Shown: positions 33,950 to 43,110, counted from the stretch's first letter. The stretch is 64,000 nucleotides of DNA from Cyanobacteria bacterium SBLK (GCA_017746715.1 JAGHZQ010000097.1:58801-122800), one strand, 5' to 3'. The notes: a model not told the origin generated them from the letters alone. Made by a program: numbers and translations.

Positions 33950-34357
33950 TTAGGGAATAAAAATCCCACCTACTCCTAAATAGTTATTCAGATCGAGGGC
34001 AATTTCCAGCAAACTTTCCACACACTTTTCCCGATAATTAGGATCGATTAAAACGCGATTGCTATTACTAATTGTTACAATCGGTAAGGAAGTGGGTGTA
34101 TTTTCTTCTCGCATTACTTGCTCTAAAGAGTCATCACCCTCCATACTTCGATTGGCAGTTAATAAAAGCATCCGATTGGATTGAGCAAATTGCCATACTC
34201 CGCGATCGCTACTTTCAATGGGTAATGCAATCTCTTCAAAGAAAACAAACTGAATCTGAATGAGATCGAGCCAACCTTGATTCGCGATCGCTCCAAATAA
34301 AATAAGCGCTTGTCCCTCTATATTATGGTCGATTAAAAATTTATTCTCGAACTCCAT
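33950..34357 (-). CDS. DUF5615/PIN-like putative toxin
   Basis: A 135-residue protein starting MEFENKFLIDHNIEGQALIL. The early Asp (LIDHNI) and the phrase SNRMLLLTANRSMEGDDSLE match the Mut7-C/DUF5615-type PIN-like fold, where acids around FLIDxNI and LLTxNR(S)xxGxD form a nuclease centre. Its ATG overlaps the upstream antitoxin-like gene by 17 bases, the usual coupling for such pairs. Target RNA is unknown. The longer frame from 34444 runs entirely through the antitoxin gene and is not used. Confidence 0.65.
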   Translation of the reverse strand: MEFENKFLIDHNIEGQALILFGAIANQGWLDLIQIQFVFFEEIALPIESSDRGVWQFAQSNRMLLLTANRSMEGDDSLEQVMREENTPTSLPIVTISNSNRVLIDPNYREKCVESLLEIALDLNNYLGVGGIFIP

Positions 34358-34724
34358 ATTTTGCCGTTCGTTTCGATTTTTGTTCTTGTAATTTTGCCCG
34401 AGCGACTTCTTTTCCGGCGGGAGATGTTTGAGCAATGCGGGCAAAATGTTCTCGATTTCGTTCTTGCCAATATTGCCGAATTTCCTCAGCTTGCTTTAAA
34501 ACAAATTGATATTCTTCCTCAACGCGATCGCGATTTTCTTCGATATAAGATAATGCTACATTTAATTGCATTTCTGTTAAGTTCAGCATGGCGCGAATAA
34601 ATTTCGGGGGATATTCTTCTTTGAGGTAGTCCATCACGTCATAAAGAGTAATGCGCGTCCCCGATATACTGAGTCCGCGTTCCGTGCGAGCGATCGCGGG
34701 TTTTTTCTGGATTTCTACATTCAT
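34341..34724 (-). CDS. DUF433-type antitoxin
   Basis: A 127-residue protein whose first 75 residues fit the DUF433 antitoxin fold (PAIARTERGLSISGTRITLY, then PPKFIRAMLNLTEMQLNVAL, then YIEENRDRVEEEY), a winged-helix-like DNA-binding unit often paired with DUF5615 toxins. The basic C-terminal extension (REHFARIAQTSPAGKEVARA) may wrap the toxin. It precedes the toxin-like gene with a 17-base overlap and is likely autoregulated, though no operator is obvious. Confidence 0.7.
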   Translation of the reverse strand: MNVEIQKKPAIARTERGLSISGTRITLYDVMDYLKEEYPPKFIRAMLNLTEMQLNVALSYIEENRDRVEEEYQFVLKQAEEIRQYWQERNREHFARIAQTSPAGKEVARAKLQEQKSKRTAKYGVRE

Positions 34725-34774
34725 TTATCTAGAGTTGAGTCGGTAGCAGGGGCAACGTTCAATTGTATTTTATC

Positions 34775-35002
34775 CTATGAGTTGGGTGCGATCGCTAATG
34801 CTTTGATTTCTTCCCAAGTCATGACATTTTCTAGGTTTGCTTGGGAATCTTCAATTCTGCGATCGAGTTCCTGTTTTTGGGTTTGCGTTAAATCGGGGTA
34901 ATTTTGTTCGGCAGCAATACCATCCCAAATGGCTTGCACGAGATCGATTCTCTCTTCGATACTGAGGGTGGCAATTTCATTTAAGGTGGCTGTAATATTC
35001 AT
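34775..35002 (-). CDS. Addiction-module antitoxin component, orphan
   Basis: A 75-residue protein, MNITATLNEIATLSIEERID, then LVQAIWDGIAAEQNYPDLTQ and TQKQELDRRIEDSQANLENV, ending in MTWEEIKAL. This is the pattern of the ParD-like putative addiction module component family (TIGR02574). The usual ParE/RelE-type toxin gene is not adjacent; the next gene downstream encodes the DUF433 antitoxin. It is therefore an orphan or acts on a distant toxin. The start at 35002 gives the conserved N-terminus. Confidence 0.75.
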   Translation of the reverse strand: MNITATLNEIATLSIEERIDLVQAIWDGIAAEQNYPDLTQTQKQELDRRIEDSQANLENVMTWEEIKALAIAPNS

Positions 35003-35171
35003 GTTGCGATATTCGATGCGCGATCGCGCCAAATCATTTGAGTTATTAGAATAACTGTATCGCGTTTGCAGCAGGCGATCGCTTTTCGGTTTCGGATCGC
35101 TCTTTTTCTCAATTCCATTAGATTATCTGTTTGTATCGCGATCCGTCAGGGATTCAAAATCCCTGCCTCAT

Positions 35172-35196
35172 ATAAAAAATCCATTGAAATGGATTG
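35172..35196 (-). terminator. Terminator downstream of prfC
   Basis: On the minus strand AATCCAT-TTCA-ATGGATT is followed by TTTTTT. It lies about 66 bases after the prfC stop. A second hairpin (CAGGGATT with AATCCCTG) sits just beyond at 35147-35165. Confidence 0.75.
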
Positions 35197-35261
35197 CGAT
35201 CGCACGGTTTTCCCTCGAATTTAACATTTTTGAATTCCGAATTGTCCCTTCAAACAAAGCT

Positions 35262-36884
35262 CTAATCCGGCTGCAAACCCGAACCCACAGGCGCCGTCGA
35301 ATTCAACTTTAATTCTGGATGATCGTCCATAATTTGACGCATATTCCACTCATTGCGGAACAGTAAAACCGGACGTTCCCAATTGTCTTTCACCGTCTCC
35401 GTATTAAACAAGCGACCCACCTTTTCCAACGCTTCCCAACCCCCAGCAACCCAACGCGCTAAACTATAACCCAAAGGCTCCAATCTCGTCTCAACATTAT
35501 ACTCATTTTGCAGGCGAAATTGTACCACTTCAAACTGTAATTGACCCACCGCCGCCAAAATCGGATCTCGTTTAAATTCATCGGAAGAATACATGATTTG
35601 TACCGCACCTTCTTCCTGTAATTCTTTAATCCCTTTGTTAAACTGCTTAAACTTAGAAGGATTGGGATTTTTCAAATAGGCAAACAGTTCTGGCGAGAAA
35701 CAAGGAATTCCCTCATACTCTAATTTCTTGCCTTTATAAATCGTATCGCCAATGGTAAAAACCCCCGGATTGTTCAACCCAATCACATCCCCAGCATAAG
35801 CCACATCAAGGGATTCTCGACCTTGGGCGAACAATTTTTGCGGTCTTGACAAGCGTACCGTTTTACCCGTTCTCGCGTGGCTCACCGTCATATCTTTCTC
35901 AAATTTTCCCGTACAAACGCGAATAAAAGCCACGCGATCGCGATGCTTGGGATCCATATTCGCTTGCAGTTTGAACACAAAACCGCTAAAGTCAGAATTT
36001 GTAGGAGCGATCGCTCCGCGAGAAGAATTTCTTCCCTCGGGTTTGAGGGCGTATTCCAAAAAGGCTTCGAGGAAAAGTTGTACGCCAAAATTGGTCATGG
36101 CACTGCCAAAAAAGACAGGGGTTAATTGACCGGAATGAATCTTTTCTAAATCGAACTCCGAGCCAATTTCTTCAAGGATTTCTAGATTTTCTTTCAGTTC
36201 GTAATAGAGTTCTCGTTCGAGTAATTCTTCAATTTGCGGATCTCCGAGGTCGATCGTCGTTGCCTCTGCTGCCTTGCTTCCGTGAGAACGCCTCTCAAAT
36301 AGGTGAACCTTTTTCTTGCGGCGATCGAAGACTCCTTTAAAGCGATCGCCCATGCCGATGGGATAATTCACTGCATAAGTCTGCAATCCCAATTCTTGCT
36401 CGATTTCGTCCAATAATTCAAGGGGATCTCGTCCAGGGCGATCGAGTTTGTTGGTAAACGTAAAAATCGGCAATCCCCGCATCTTGCAAACTTCAAACAG
36501 CTTGCGAGTTTGGGGTTCCAATCCTTTCGCCGCATCGATCAGCATTACGGCATTATCTGCCGCTGCGAGAGTGCGATAAGTATCTTCACTAAAATCTTGG
36601 TGTCCGGGGGTATCGAGTAAGTTAATTTGATAGCCGTCATACTCGAACTGCAAAACCGTGGAAGTGATGGAAATCCCCCGTTGCTGTTCCATTTCCATCC
36701 AGTCGGAAGTCACTTTGCGTTGCGCCCTTCTCGCCTTCACGGATCCCGCTTCGTGAATGGCTCCACCATAGAGTAACAATTTTTCTGTCAAAGTCGTTTT
36801 TCCCGCGTCAGGGTGGGAAATAATGGCAAAATTACGGCGAATATTGACCGCATTATGCAATTCATTTTGTAATTCTACAGACAT
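35262..36884 (-). CDS. prfC: Peptide chain release factor 3
   Basis: A 540-residue translational GTPase with G1 SHPDAGKTT, the switch/G2 region QRGISITST, G3 DTPGHQDF and G4 NKLDRPGRDP, followed by the RF3-specific VFDRRKKKVHLFER and GSAMTNFGVQLFLEAF segments. RF3 uses GTP to release RF1 or RF2 from the ribosome after peptide release. Length is that of the family, and the GVQLFLEAF and WNMRQIMDDHPELKL segments near the end are complete. The heptameric repeat lies immediately upstream of its start. Function is confident from sequence. Confidence 0.95.
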   Translation of the reverse strand: MSVELQNELHNAVNIRRNFAIISHPDAGKTTLTEKLLLYGGAIHEAGSVKARRAQRKVTSDWMEMEQQRGISITSTVLQFEYDGYQINLLDTPGHQDFSEDTYRTLAAADNAVMLIDAAKGLEPQTRKLFEVCKMRGLPIFTFTNKLDRPGRDPLELLDEIEQELGLQTYAVNYPIGMGDRFKGVFDRRKKKVHLFERRSHGSKAAEATTIDLGDPQIEELLERELYYELKENLEILEEIGSEFDLEKIHSGQLTPVFFGSAMTNFGVQLFLEAFLEYALKPEGRNSSRGAIAPTNSDFSGFVFKLQANMDPKHRDRVAFIRVCTGKFEKDMTVSHARTGKTVRLSRPQKLFAQGRESLDVAYAGDVIGLNNPGVFTIGDTIYKGKKLEYEGIPCFSPELFAYLKNPNPSKFKQFNKGIKELQEEGAVQIMYSSDEFKRDPILAAVGQLQFEVVQFRLQNEYNVETRLEPLGYSLARWVAGGWEALEKVGRLFNTETVKDNWERPVLLFRNEWNMRQIMDDHPELKLNSTAPVGSGLQPD

Positions 36885-36900
36885 TTTTTCAATGAATAAT

Positions 36901-36940
36901 TATCAATTATCAACTATCAACTATCAATTATCAATTATCC
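36901..36940. repeat. Heptameric short tandem repeat (TATCAAT/TATCAAC)
   Basis: Nearly six consecutive seven-base units, TATCAAT or TATCAAC, between prfC and the small gene that follows. Heptameric STRR sequences are well known in cyanobacteria. Similar arrays with the unit AACCAAT occur at 50151 and 52212. Confidence 0.8.
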
Positions 36941-37150
36941 TTCTCCAAATACCTCATTTTCCCTGCCGATCCACCATTCTCCCAAGTTCATCAAATCTTG
37001 GTGAATGTCTTGCAGTCGTTGAATATACTCCTCTGGAGAGATGCGATCGCGACTTTCCTCAAGTTTTTTTAACCGCAGTTGTACCAATAACCACGGTTTG
37101 GATATTCCATTGGTTTTTTCGATATATTGGGCAAGGTCTTTTGCATTCAT
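36935..37150 (-). CDS. Small conserved hypothetical protein
   Basis: A 71-residue, mostly helical protein: MNAKDLAQYIEKTNGISKPW, then LLVQLRLKKLEESRDRISPE and EYIQRLQDIHQDLMNLGEWW. No signal, cysteine motif or known domain is recognised. The start at 37150 is preferred because the 15 residues upstream are unlike the rest. Its 3' end runs into the heptameric repeat, so the last residues (GRENEVFGEG) are encoded next to repeat DNA. It is in the same direction as prfC and may be cotranscribed. Confidence 0.6.
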   Translation of the reverse strand: MNAKDLAQYIEKTNGISKPWLLVQLRLKKLEESRDRISPEEYIQRLQDIHQDLMNLGEWWIGRENEVFGEG

Positions 37151-37404
37151 TGGCTTAGCGCGATCGCAGTTGAAATAATATCCTAACATAAGCAAATTTA
37201 CTTATGCACTGATGCAGAAAAGTTCTTTCTCCATTTTAAATGCCAATGGGCATCTTGCACCGCATCCCGAATAGCACTAAGCTAGATGGGGTAGGGGGGG
37301 ATAAATGGCTGTAACCCTTGCGTTATCTAGCTCGACGAGAAAAATCCTCCTTTTTGCGAAACGTTTCTCAAAACGATTCAAACCCACAAGCACACGGTAA
37401 TCTC

Positions 37405-37884
37405 ATGCTTAATACTCTAATTTCCCGGATTAAAAATTGGTTTCCCGCAGAGGAAGTGCAGGCACACTGCGATGGTCCCTGTGGCGTTTACGATCCTTCT
37501 TCTGCACGAGTTACAGCAGAAGCGGTGCTATCGATGACCCAAAAATTGATTGCGTTGGAACTCCCCAACCCCAGCGACAAAAGTGCAATTATTGCCTACA
37601 ATAATACTTTCTCTCGTTATGTTGCCATTAAAGAAGAGCAGGCACATAAAACTAAAGAGGAATTATTAATTCTGTGGACGGATTATTTCAAACCCGTTCA
37701 CTTGGAAAAATTCCCCGATCTTCACGATACTTTCTGGAAAGCCGCTAAACTTTGCTCTTCTTGTAAAGTAGAAGTCAGTGAAGCTCATGCCAAAGAGTTA
37801 GTGGAAACTGTCGAGAAGATTCACAAGATGTTCTGGCAAAGCAAGGAACGCGATGTTTCTTGGTACTTGGCAAAACCTTCTTAA
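37405..37884 (+). CDS. sodN: Nickel superoxide dismutase
   Basis: A 159-residue precursor. After a 20-residue propeptide (MLNTLISRIKNWFPAEEVQA) comes the nickel hook HCDGPCGVYDP, in which His1, Cys2 and Cys6 of the mature chain bind nickel. The following four-helix-bundle segments (TAEAVLSMTQKLIAL, then YVAIKEEQAHKTKEELLILW) are those of NiSOD, a cytoplasmic hexamer that dismutates superoxide. The propeptide must be removed for activity, and the protease gene sodX follows in the same direction. A terminator at 37923-37946 lies between them, so sodX may have its own promoter or depend on read-through. The start at 37405 fixes the known propeptide length. Confidence 0.95.
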   Translation: MLNTLISRIKNWFPAEEVQAHCDGPCGVYDPSSARVTAEAVLSMTQKLIALELPNPSDKSAIIAYNNTFSRYVAIKEEQAHKTKEELLILWTDYFKPVHLEKFPDLHDTFWKAAKLCSSCKVEVSEAHAKELVETVEKIHKMFWQSKERDVSWYLAKPS

Positions 37885-37922
37885 TCAATCTTGCCAAATT
37901 TTGTTTTTTATGAGTTTAATTG

Positions 37923-37946
37923 GGCGTTGAAATCAACGCCTTTTTT
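37923..37946 (+). terminator. Rho-independent terminator of sodN
   Basis: GGCGTTGA, loop AA, TCAACGCC, then TTTTTT. Located 38 bases after the sodN stop and 138 bases before sodX. Confidence 0.8.
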
Positions 37947-38083
37947 ATAAATAATAATATTATCTCCAAATAATATTGCTATGTTTGCATTTCAATCCGG
38001 GATGTTCTGAAGATTGTATTTAGAAAAAGTCATTTGGCAATTGGAACGCGATCGCCGCTCTTAAGTATCGAGTAAAGAATATC

Positions 38084-38470
38084 ATGTTTTCAACAAATTA
38101 TCCAGAACTAAAGCGATACGACTCTGTCACGCTGGCGCGATCGCCTCGAGAACTCTTGCTATGGTTATTCAGAAAACGGCGGAGATTTCGCATTTCTGGG
38201 AATTCTATGCTACCGCTATTAAAACCCGGTGAAGAAATCTTAATCGATTTACAGGCATATCGAAATACTTTTCCTCGCGTCGGCGATCTGGTTATTGCAC
38301 GACATCCTCAAAAACCAGAGTTAAAAATCGTGAAAAGGGTTGCTTGGGTTGTAGAAAATGGGGATTGTTTTCTGCAAGGGGATAATCCTAAAGAAAGCAC
38401 GGATAGCCGGACGTTTGGTGTTGTCAGGAGAGATTATATTTTGGGGAAAGCAACCAGTCGTTTTGGCTAA
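38084..38470 (+). CDS. sodX: Nickel-type SOD maturation protease
   Basis: A 128-residue S26-type peptidase. The catalytic serine is in SGNSMLPLLKPGEEILI and the general-base lysine in ELKIVKRVAWV; GDNPKESTDSRTFGVV is the usual downstream signature. Unlike signal peptidase I it has no N-terminal transmembrane helix, consistent with a cytoplasmic protease that removes the SodN propeptide. Its position directly after sodN confirms the assignment. Confidence 0.92.
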   Translation: MFSTNYPELKRYDSVTLARSPRELLLWLFRKRRRFRISGNSMLPLLKPGEEILIDLQAYRNTFPRVGDLVIARHPQKPELKIVKRVAWVVENGDCFLQGDNPKESTDSRTFGVVRRDYILGKATSRFG

Positions 38471-38557
38471 AATATTGCATGCAATTCTCAAACTATTACA
38501 ATCTAATCTTTCTACTGTATGCGTATGAAATTTAAAGCTAACCAATTTTCTTAGGAA

Positions 38558-40147
38558 CTAATTGCTCCCGTACCATGTAATCGGTAAAGGAGGCAAAGCA
38601 GGTAAGTTGGAATAGTCGGTTTGAGTTTCTGCATCGAGGACGGTTTCGACTTGATTGTAGATTGCTTCAGCTTCTTCAAAAGAATTACCAATACTGGTCA
38701 ATCCCAACTTACCAAATTCCGATAATGCACCCATGAGATGAAATACAGTTCCCGTCTTCGTGCTGCTGTCAAAATGCAAGCGATGACGGGTAATAATATC
38801 CATTAAATCTCCCGGTAATAAACCCTGATAATCGGCTTTTTGCAAGTTGTCCGAGGCAACATAATATTTCTCTTTATCCTGAGAGTAAAAGAGTCCATTT
38901 TTTTTCTGATATTCCCCATTTGTTAATAGTTTAAGTGTCATAAATGGGTGGGTCGTTCCTCCTTTTCGCAAATTGATTTCGATCGCATAAATTTCCCATT
39001 CCGGATCGCGATCGCGCTGTCTGACGGCAACAAAATCAACCCCATAGCGTTCCATTGCTCCCTTTTCTGCTAAAATCTTACCAATCTCAACCCCTAATTT
39101 TTGTAGTTGTAAGCGATAAACAGCATCAGCAGGAAAGCGACAACCAAGATAAATTTGTCCGTCTGGACCGCCAAGGATTTGATCGTGAGTCGAGAGGATT
39201 TCTACATTTCCTGACGGGGTAATATAGCCTTGAAAACTAGGCGATCGCTTTTCTTCTCCTTCGATATACTCTTCAACAATTGCCCCCAATTCTGGCAAGC
39301 GTAAAGAAAAGTTTTCCCATGTTTCATCGGTTGCTTGAAAGCGCAGGTGAGGCAAGCGATCGCGCAAAGCCTCTCTTGCCCGTTCCCAACTCATTTTGAG
39401 AGGGGAATTCTCAGCAATTGGAGCTAAATCTAAAAGCGCATTACCTTCCCCGGAAAAACCTTCATTAAGTTTAATCACTATGCGTTTTAAACCGGGTTTT
39501 CTCTGCCATAATTCTGCTGCTTTTGTCAATAAATCTTCTTCATTCTCCACCGAAAGACAACCATCGGGATGAGAAACACCTGCATTCTGAAAAATTTCTC
39601 GACTGCCGCTTTTCGATCCCCAATATAGCAAATCCGGACAGGAAGCCAGCAGGGGAATTTCTAATTTTAAAGACAGTTCTTGTTCCAACAATGAGGAATT
39701 AAAACAGACCATATAAGCGCGATCCAAACGCATCGCTTTGCGAATCCTCCCAATCAAGCGAGGACGTTCGAGAATTTTTTGCGAGAGGGGTTTTAAGGAT
39801 GAATCGTAAGTTGATAATAGCAATAAACGCGCCCGAGCGTGGGAAAAAGGAATACCGGGTAATAACTGTAAATAATAATCTATAATTGCTGGAGAAAGAG
39901 GCTGAGCCGTAACATAAATCAGACGAACGCGAGGATTGCGAAGGCGAATTAGCGAAAATAATAAACGTTCTTCATAATGGAGAAAACCGGGGATTTTGCC
40001 TAATTGTCGTTGGTCGATACTCAAAGACGGAACGATCAAAATATCGTAATCATCGCGATCGAAAAGATCGATTGTAGCAGCATGACCGCGCAGGCGATTT
40101 TGAAGTTCTCGCAGCTGTAATCCTTTTTTAGATAGTTTTGGCATCAT
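38558..40147 (-). CDS. ATP-grasp ligase related to PGM1 peptide ligase
   Basis: A 529-residue protein. The N-terminal third (DYDILIVPSLSIDQRQLGKI, then LIYVTAQPLSPAIIDYYLQL) matches the domain preceding ATP-grasp in PGM1-like ligases. The ATP-grasp body shows RIVIKLNEGFSGEGN, the hinge IVEEYIEGEE and the metal-binding YAIEINLRKGGTTHPF. Relatives join a carboxylate to an amine using ATP, as in pheganomycin peptide ligation, but standalone cyanobacterial members have unknown substrates. Two adjacent Met codons make the start ambiguous by one residue. No peptide precursor gene is close by; the leader-peptide gene at 20197 is 18 kb away. Confidence 0.78.
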   Translation of the reverse strand: MMPKLSKKGLQLRELQNRLRGHAATIDLFDRDDYDILIVPSLSIDQRQLGKIPGFLHYEERLLFSLIRLRNPRVRLIYVTAQPLSPAIIDYYLQLLPGIPFSHARARLLLLSTYDSSLKPLSQKILERPRLIGRIRKAMRLDRAYMVCFNSSLLEQELSLKLEIPLLASCPDLLYWGSKSGSREIFQNAGVSHPDGCLSVENEEDLLTKAAELWQRKPGLKRIVIKLNEGFSGEGNALLDLAPIAENSPLKMSWERAREALRDRLPHLRFQATDETWENFSLRLPELGAIVEEYIEGEEKRSPSFQGYITPSGNVEILSTHDQILGGPDGQIYLGCRFPADAVYRLQLQKLGVEIGKILAEKGAMERYGVDFVAVRQRDRDPEWEIYAIEINLRKGGTTHPFMTLKLLTNGEYQKKNGLFYSQDKEKYYVASDNLQKADYQGLLPGDLMDIITRHRLHFDSSTKTGTVFHLMGALSEFGKLGLTSIGNSFEEAEAIYNQVETVLDAETQTDYSNLPALPPLPITWYGSN

Positions 40148-40335
40148 CTTTCTTTCCCAAAATGCGATCGCTTCTATTGTAATAATAAATAGAGTTTTTA
40201 CCCTATTTTTCTAGGCAATCGTAAAAACTATTGCTAATACAGATTTTGTCCCGATCGTAAAGATTTCGAGAATGTGGCGCGTGGGAAAAATTGGGCTAAT
40301 ATTGAACCAGTTCTTTGGCTTTCCCACTTTGACCG

Positions 40336-41265
40336 ATGCTTACCCCGTCAATCTCTGCAATTATTTGTACCTACAATCGAGAGGATTACGTGGGGGCGGC
40401 GATCGATAGCGTCCTCGCTCAAGACTTTCCTGAATTTGAATTGATTTTAGTCGATAATCGCTCCACGGATCGCACCAAAGCGATCGCAGAAGAACGCTTA
40501 AGCGATCCTCGTTTTAAGTATGTTTACGAACCTCAGTTAGGTTTATCCTCTGCCCGAAACCGAGGATTTAAAGAAGCAACAGGAGACATTCTCGCTTATT
40601 TAGACGATGATGCGGAAGCCTCTCCCGGTTGGCTGGCAGCTATTCATCAAGCCTACAAAGATAATGAAAAATTGGGAATTGCCGGGGGGAGAACCCGTCT
40701 GATTTGGCCGCCCGGAATATCTCGTCCTCATTGGCTTTCTCGAGAGGCCTCGGGGGTTTTGGGACTCTACGATTTTGGGGACGAACTCCTCTCCATTACC
40801 ACCCCTACTCGCGGACCCATAGGCGCAAACTATTCCATTCGTCGGGAGGTATTAGAGGCGATCGGCGGGTTTAATGTTAATTTAGGTCGCGTGGGGACGA
40901 ATTTGATTTCCAATGAAGAACTCGTAATGACAGAGAAAGCGCTTAAACAAGGATGGAAAGTGATGTATTTGCCCGATGCCGTCGCCGGTCATAATGTCAT
41001 CCCGGAACGGGTCACGAGGAATTGGTTTCTCAAGCGGAGTTGGGGACAGGGAATCAGTGAAAGCTATCGCGATCAAATGTCCAATCGATCCGGGGTGTTT
41101 CAATTGGGAAATGGCGGAGAACGCTTGCTGCGCGGTCTCTATAAATCACTAAAGTTCATTCACTCTCCAGCACAAAGGTTTGAGAATTTACTCTACGCCT
41201 ACGGTCAAATTGCCTATCTGCAAACATCGATAAAAGGAATGTTGTTTGGGAAAATTAAGGAGTAG
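40336..41265 (+). CDS. Family 2 glycosyltransferase
   Basis: A 309-residue GT-A enzyme. Motifs are ISAIICTYNREDYVGAAIDS at the nucleotide end, ELILVDNRSTDRT, the DXD motif in ILAYLDDDAEASPGWL, and later GAFNxx-type acceptor loop equivalents (GGFNVNLGRVGTNLISNEEL). The C-terminal part (WFLKRSWGQGISESYRDQMS) is amphipathic and may touch the membrane. Such enzymes add sugars to extracellular polysaccharide or cell-surface glycans. It is not part of an obvious polysaccharide cluster. The ATG at 40336 fits the family start. Confidence 0.85.
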   Translation: MLTPSISAIICTYNREDYVGAAIDSVLAQDFPEFELILVDNRSTDRTKAIAEERLSDPRFKYVYEPQLGLSSARNRGFKEATGDILAYLDDDAEASPGWLAAIHQAYKDNEKLGIAGGRTRLIWPPGISRPHWLSREASGVLGLYDFGDELLSITTPTRGPIGANYSIRREVLEAIGGFNVNLGRVGTNLISNEELVMTEKALKQGWKVMYLPDAVAGHNVIPERVTRNWFLKRSWGQGISESYRDQMSNRSGVFQLGNGGERLLRGLYKSLKFIHSPAQRFENLLYAYGQIAYLQTSIKGMLFGKIKE

Positions 41266-41287
41266 GAAGTGAATATTAGAAAGCGGA

Positions 41288-41390
41288 AGCCAAACCCACC
41301 CCTAACCCCTCCCGAGAGGGGAGATTAATAACCAATACTTCGGCTTCGCGGCTGCTGAGCTTGCCGAAGCACAGTGCAAGCAACCAACTA
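41288..41390. repeat. Interspersed repeat region before ndhB
   Basis: Contains CCCCTCCCGAGAGGGG (self-complementary) and CTTCGGC...GCCGAAG arms around TTCGCGGCTGCTGAGC. These are typical dispersed intergenic elements of cyanobacteria, related in style to the element found inside the kinase gene at 60783. Confidence 0.55.
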
Positions 41391-41440
41391 AGGTAGAATC
41401 ATTATCGTCACTGCTCATGAATTACGATTAATTGAATTCT

Positions 41441-43009
41441 ATGGATTTTTCTAGTGCTGTCGCCTCTCAGCTTAATACTGGGGCGATTTTGCCCGAAGGG
41501 CTGGTACTGATAACCCTTATGGTGGTTTTGGTCGGGGATATCGTTTTGGGGCGCAGTTCTTCTCGCTGGTTGCCCTATGCAGCGATCGCGGGACTCTTCG
41601 GATCGATGGTAGCCCTTGCTTTTCAATGGGATGCCGCTACATCTCTTGCTTTTTTAGAAAGTTTTAATGCTGATAATTTAAGCATCGTTTTTCGCGGTAT
41701 TATTGCCCTCTCGGCAGCAGTTACCATTACCATGTCTATTCGCTACGTGGAACAGTCGGGGACTTCCCTCGCGGAATTTATCGCCATTCTCCTCACGGCG
41801 ACCCTCGGGGGAATGTTCCTCTCGGGGTCAAACGAACTGGTGATGATTTTTATCTCCTTGGAAATGTTGAGTATCTCCTCCTATTTGCTGACAGGATACA
41901 CCAAGCGAGATTCGCGATCGAATGAAGCGGCTTTAAAATACTTGCTTATCGGAGCGGCCAGTTCGGCCATTTTCTTATATGGGGTTTCCTTACTTTACGG
42001 CTTATCTGGAGGCAAAACCCATTTAGATGAGATTGCCGCAGCCTTGGGAACCGGTGGAGAGGCTTCTTTAGGGCTGGCGATCGCTTTGGTATTCGCGATC
42101 GCGGGAATTGCCTTTAAAATTTCGGCGGTACCGTTTCACCAATGGACTCCAGACGTGTACGAAGGGTCGCCGACTCCCGTTGTTGCCTTCCTTTCCGTGG
42201 GGTCGAAAGCTGCTGGTTTTGCCCTAGCTTTGCGTTTATTAGTGACGGTTTTCGATTCAGTTTCTTCTGAATGGCACTTCATTTTTGCCGCCCTTGCTAT
42301 CTTTAGTATGGTGTTGGGAAATGCCGTGGCTTTGGCGCAAACCAGCATGAAACGGATGCTCGCTTATTCTTCCATCGGTCAAGCAGGTTTTGTCATGATC
42401 GGGGCGATCGCGGGGTCGGATGCAGGCTATTCCAGCATGGTTTTCTATCTCTTGGTTTACCTGTTTATGAACTTGGGCGCATTTGCTTGCGTGATTTTAT
42501 TTACCCTGCGGACGGGTTCCGACCAAATCAGCGATTATGCCGGGTTATATCAAAAAGATCCCCTCGTGACTTTGGTGTTGAGTATTTGCTTGCTTTCTTT
42601 AGGAGGAATTCCGCCTTTAGTGGGTTTCTTCGGTAAGATTTACCTTTTTTGGGCGGGTTGGCAAGCCGGATTATACGGTTTGGTTTTATTGGGTTTAGTC
42701 ACCAGCGTTGTTTCGATTTACTACTACATTCGCGTGGTGAAAATGATGGTGGTGAAAGAACCGCAAGAAATGTCGGAAGCAGTGAAAAACTATCCGGAAA
42801 TTCGCTGGAATGTATCGGGAATGCGCCCTTTACAAGTAGGAATTATTTTCTCTCTGATTACGACTTGCTTGGGGGGAATTTTATCCAATCCTTTGTTTAA
42901 TTTAGCGAATGATGCTATTGTTAAAACGCCGATTTTGCAATCTTCTATTGCACCCGTTGTTGAGGAAGTAACGGAATTACCGGCTGACGATATTGTTCTC
43001 ATGAATTGA
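41441..43009 (+). CDS. ndhB: NAD(P)H-quinone oxidoreductase subunit 2
   Basis: A 522-residue, polytopic membrane protein (about 14 helices) of the NuoN/NdhB family. Diagnostic parts are MIFISLEMLSISSYLLTGYTKRDSRSNEAALKYLLIGAASSAIFLYG, quoted here as EMLSISSYLLTGYTKRDS and EAALKYLLIGAASSA, the KISAVPFHQWTPDVYEGSPT loop and GGIPPLVGFFGKIYLFWAG. It is a proton-pumping subunit of the thylakoid NDH-1 complex, which serves cyclic electron flow, respiration and CO2 uptake. ATG at 41441 is chosen; three extra codons from a TTG are unsupported. It ends at a strong terminator (43035-43063). Confidence 0.95.
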   Translation: MDFSSAVASQLNTGAILPEGLVLITLMVVLVGDIVLGRSSSRWLPYAAIAGLFGSMVALAFQWDAATSLAFLESFNADNLSIVFRGIIALSAAVTITMSIRYVEQSGTSLAEFIAILLTATLGGMFLSGSNELVMIFISLEMLSISSYLLTGYTKRDSRSNEAALKYLLIGAASSAIFLYGVSLLYGLSGGKTHLDEIAAALGTGGEASLGLAIALVFAIAGIAFKISAVPFHQWTPDVYEGSPTPVVAFLSVGSKAAGFALALRLLVTVFDSVSSEWHFIFAALAIFSMVLGNAVALAQTSMKRMLAYSSIGQAGFVMIGAIAGSDAGYSSMVFYLLVYLFMNLGAFACVILFTLRTGSDQISDYAGLYQKDPLVTLVLSICLLSLGGIPPLVGFFGKIYLFWAGWQAGLYGLVLLGLVTSVVSIYYYIRVVKMMVVKEPQEMSEAVKNYPEIRWNVSGMRPLQVGIIFSLITTCLGGILSNPLFNLANDAIVKTPILQSSIAPVVEEVTELPADDIVLMN

Positions 43010-43034
43010 GAAAAGATAACTTTTTAGCTTGAAG

Positions 43035-43063
43035 AACTAGGGAATTAATCCCTAGTTTTTTTT
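43035..43063 (+). terminator. Rho-independent terminator of ndhB
   Basis: AACTAGGGA, loop ATTAA, TCCCTAGTT, then T-run. It starts 26 bases after the ndhB stop. Confidence 0.88.
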
Positions 43064-43110
43064 GTGCGATTTGCATAACAATTAGGATAACATCTGATTA
43101 TGATTTCGAG

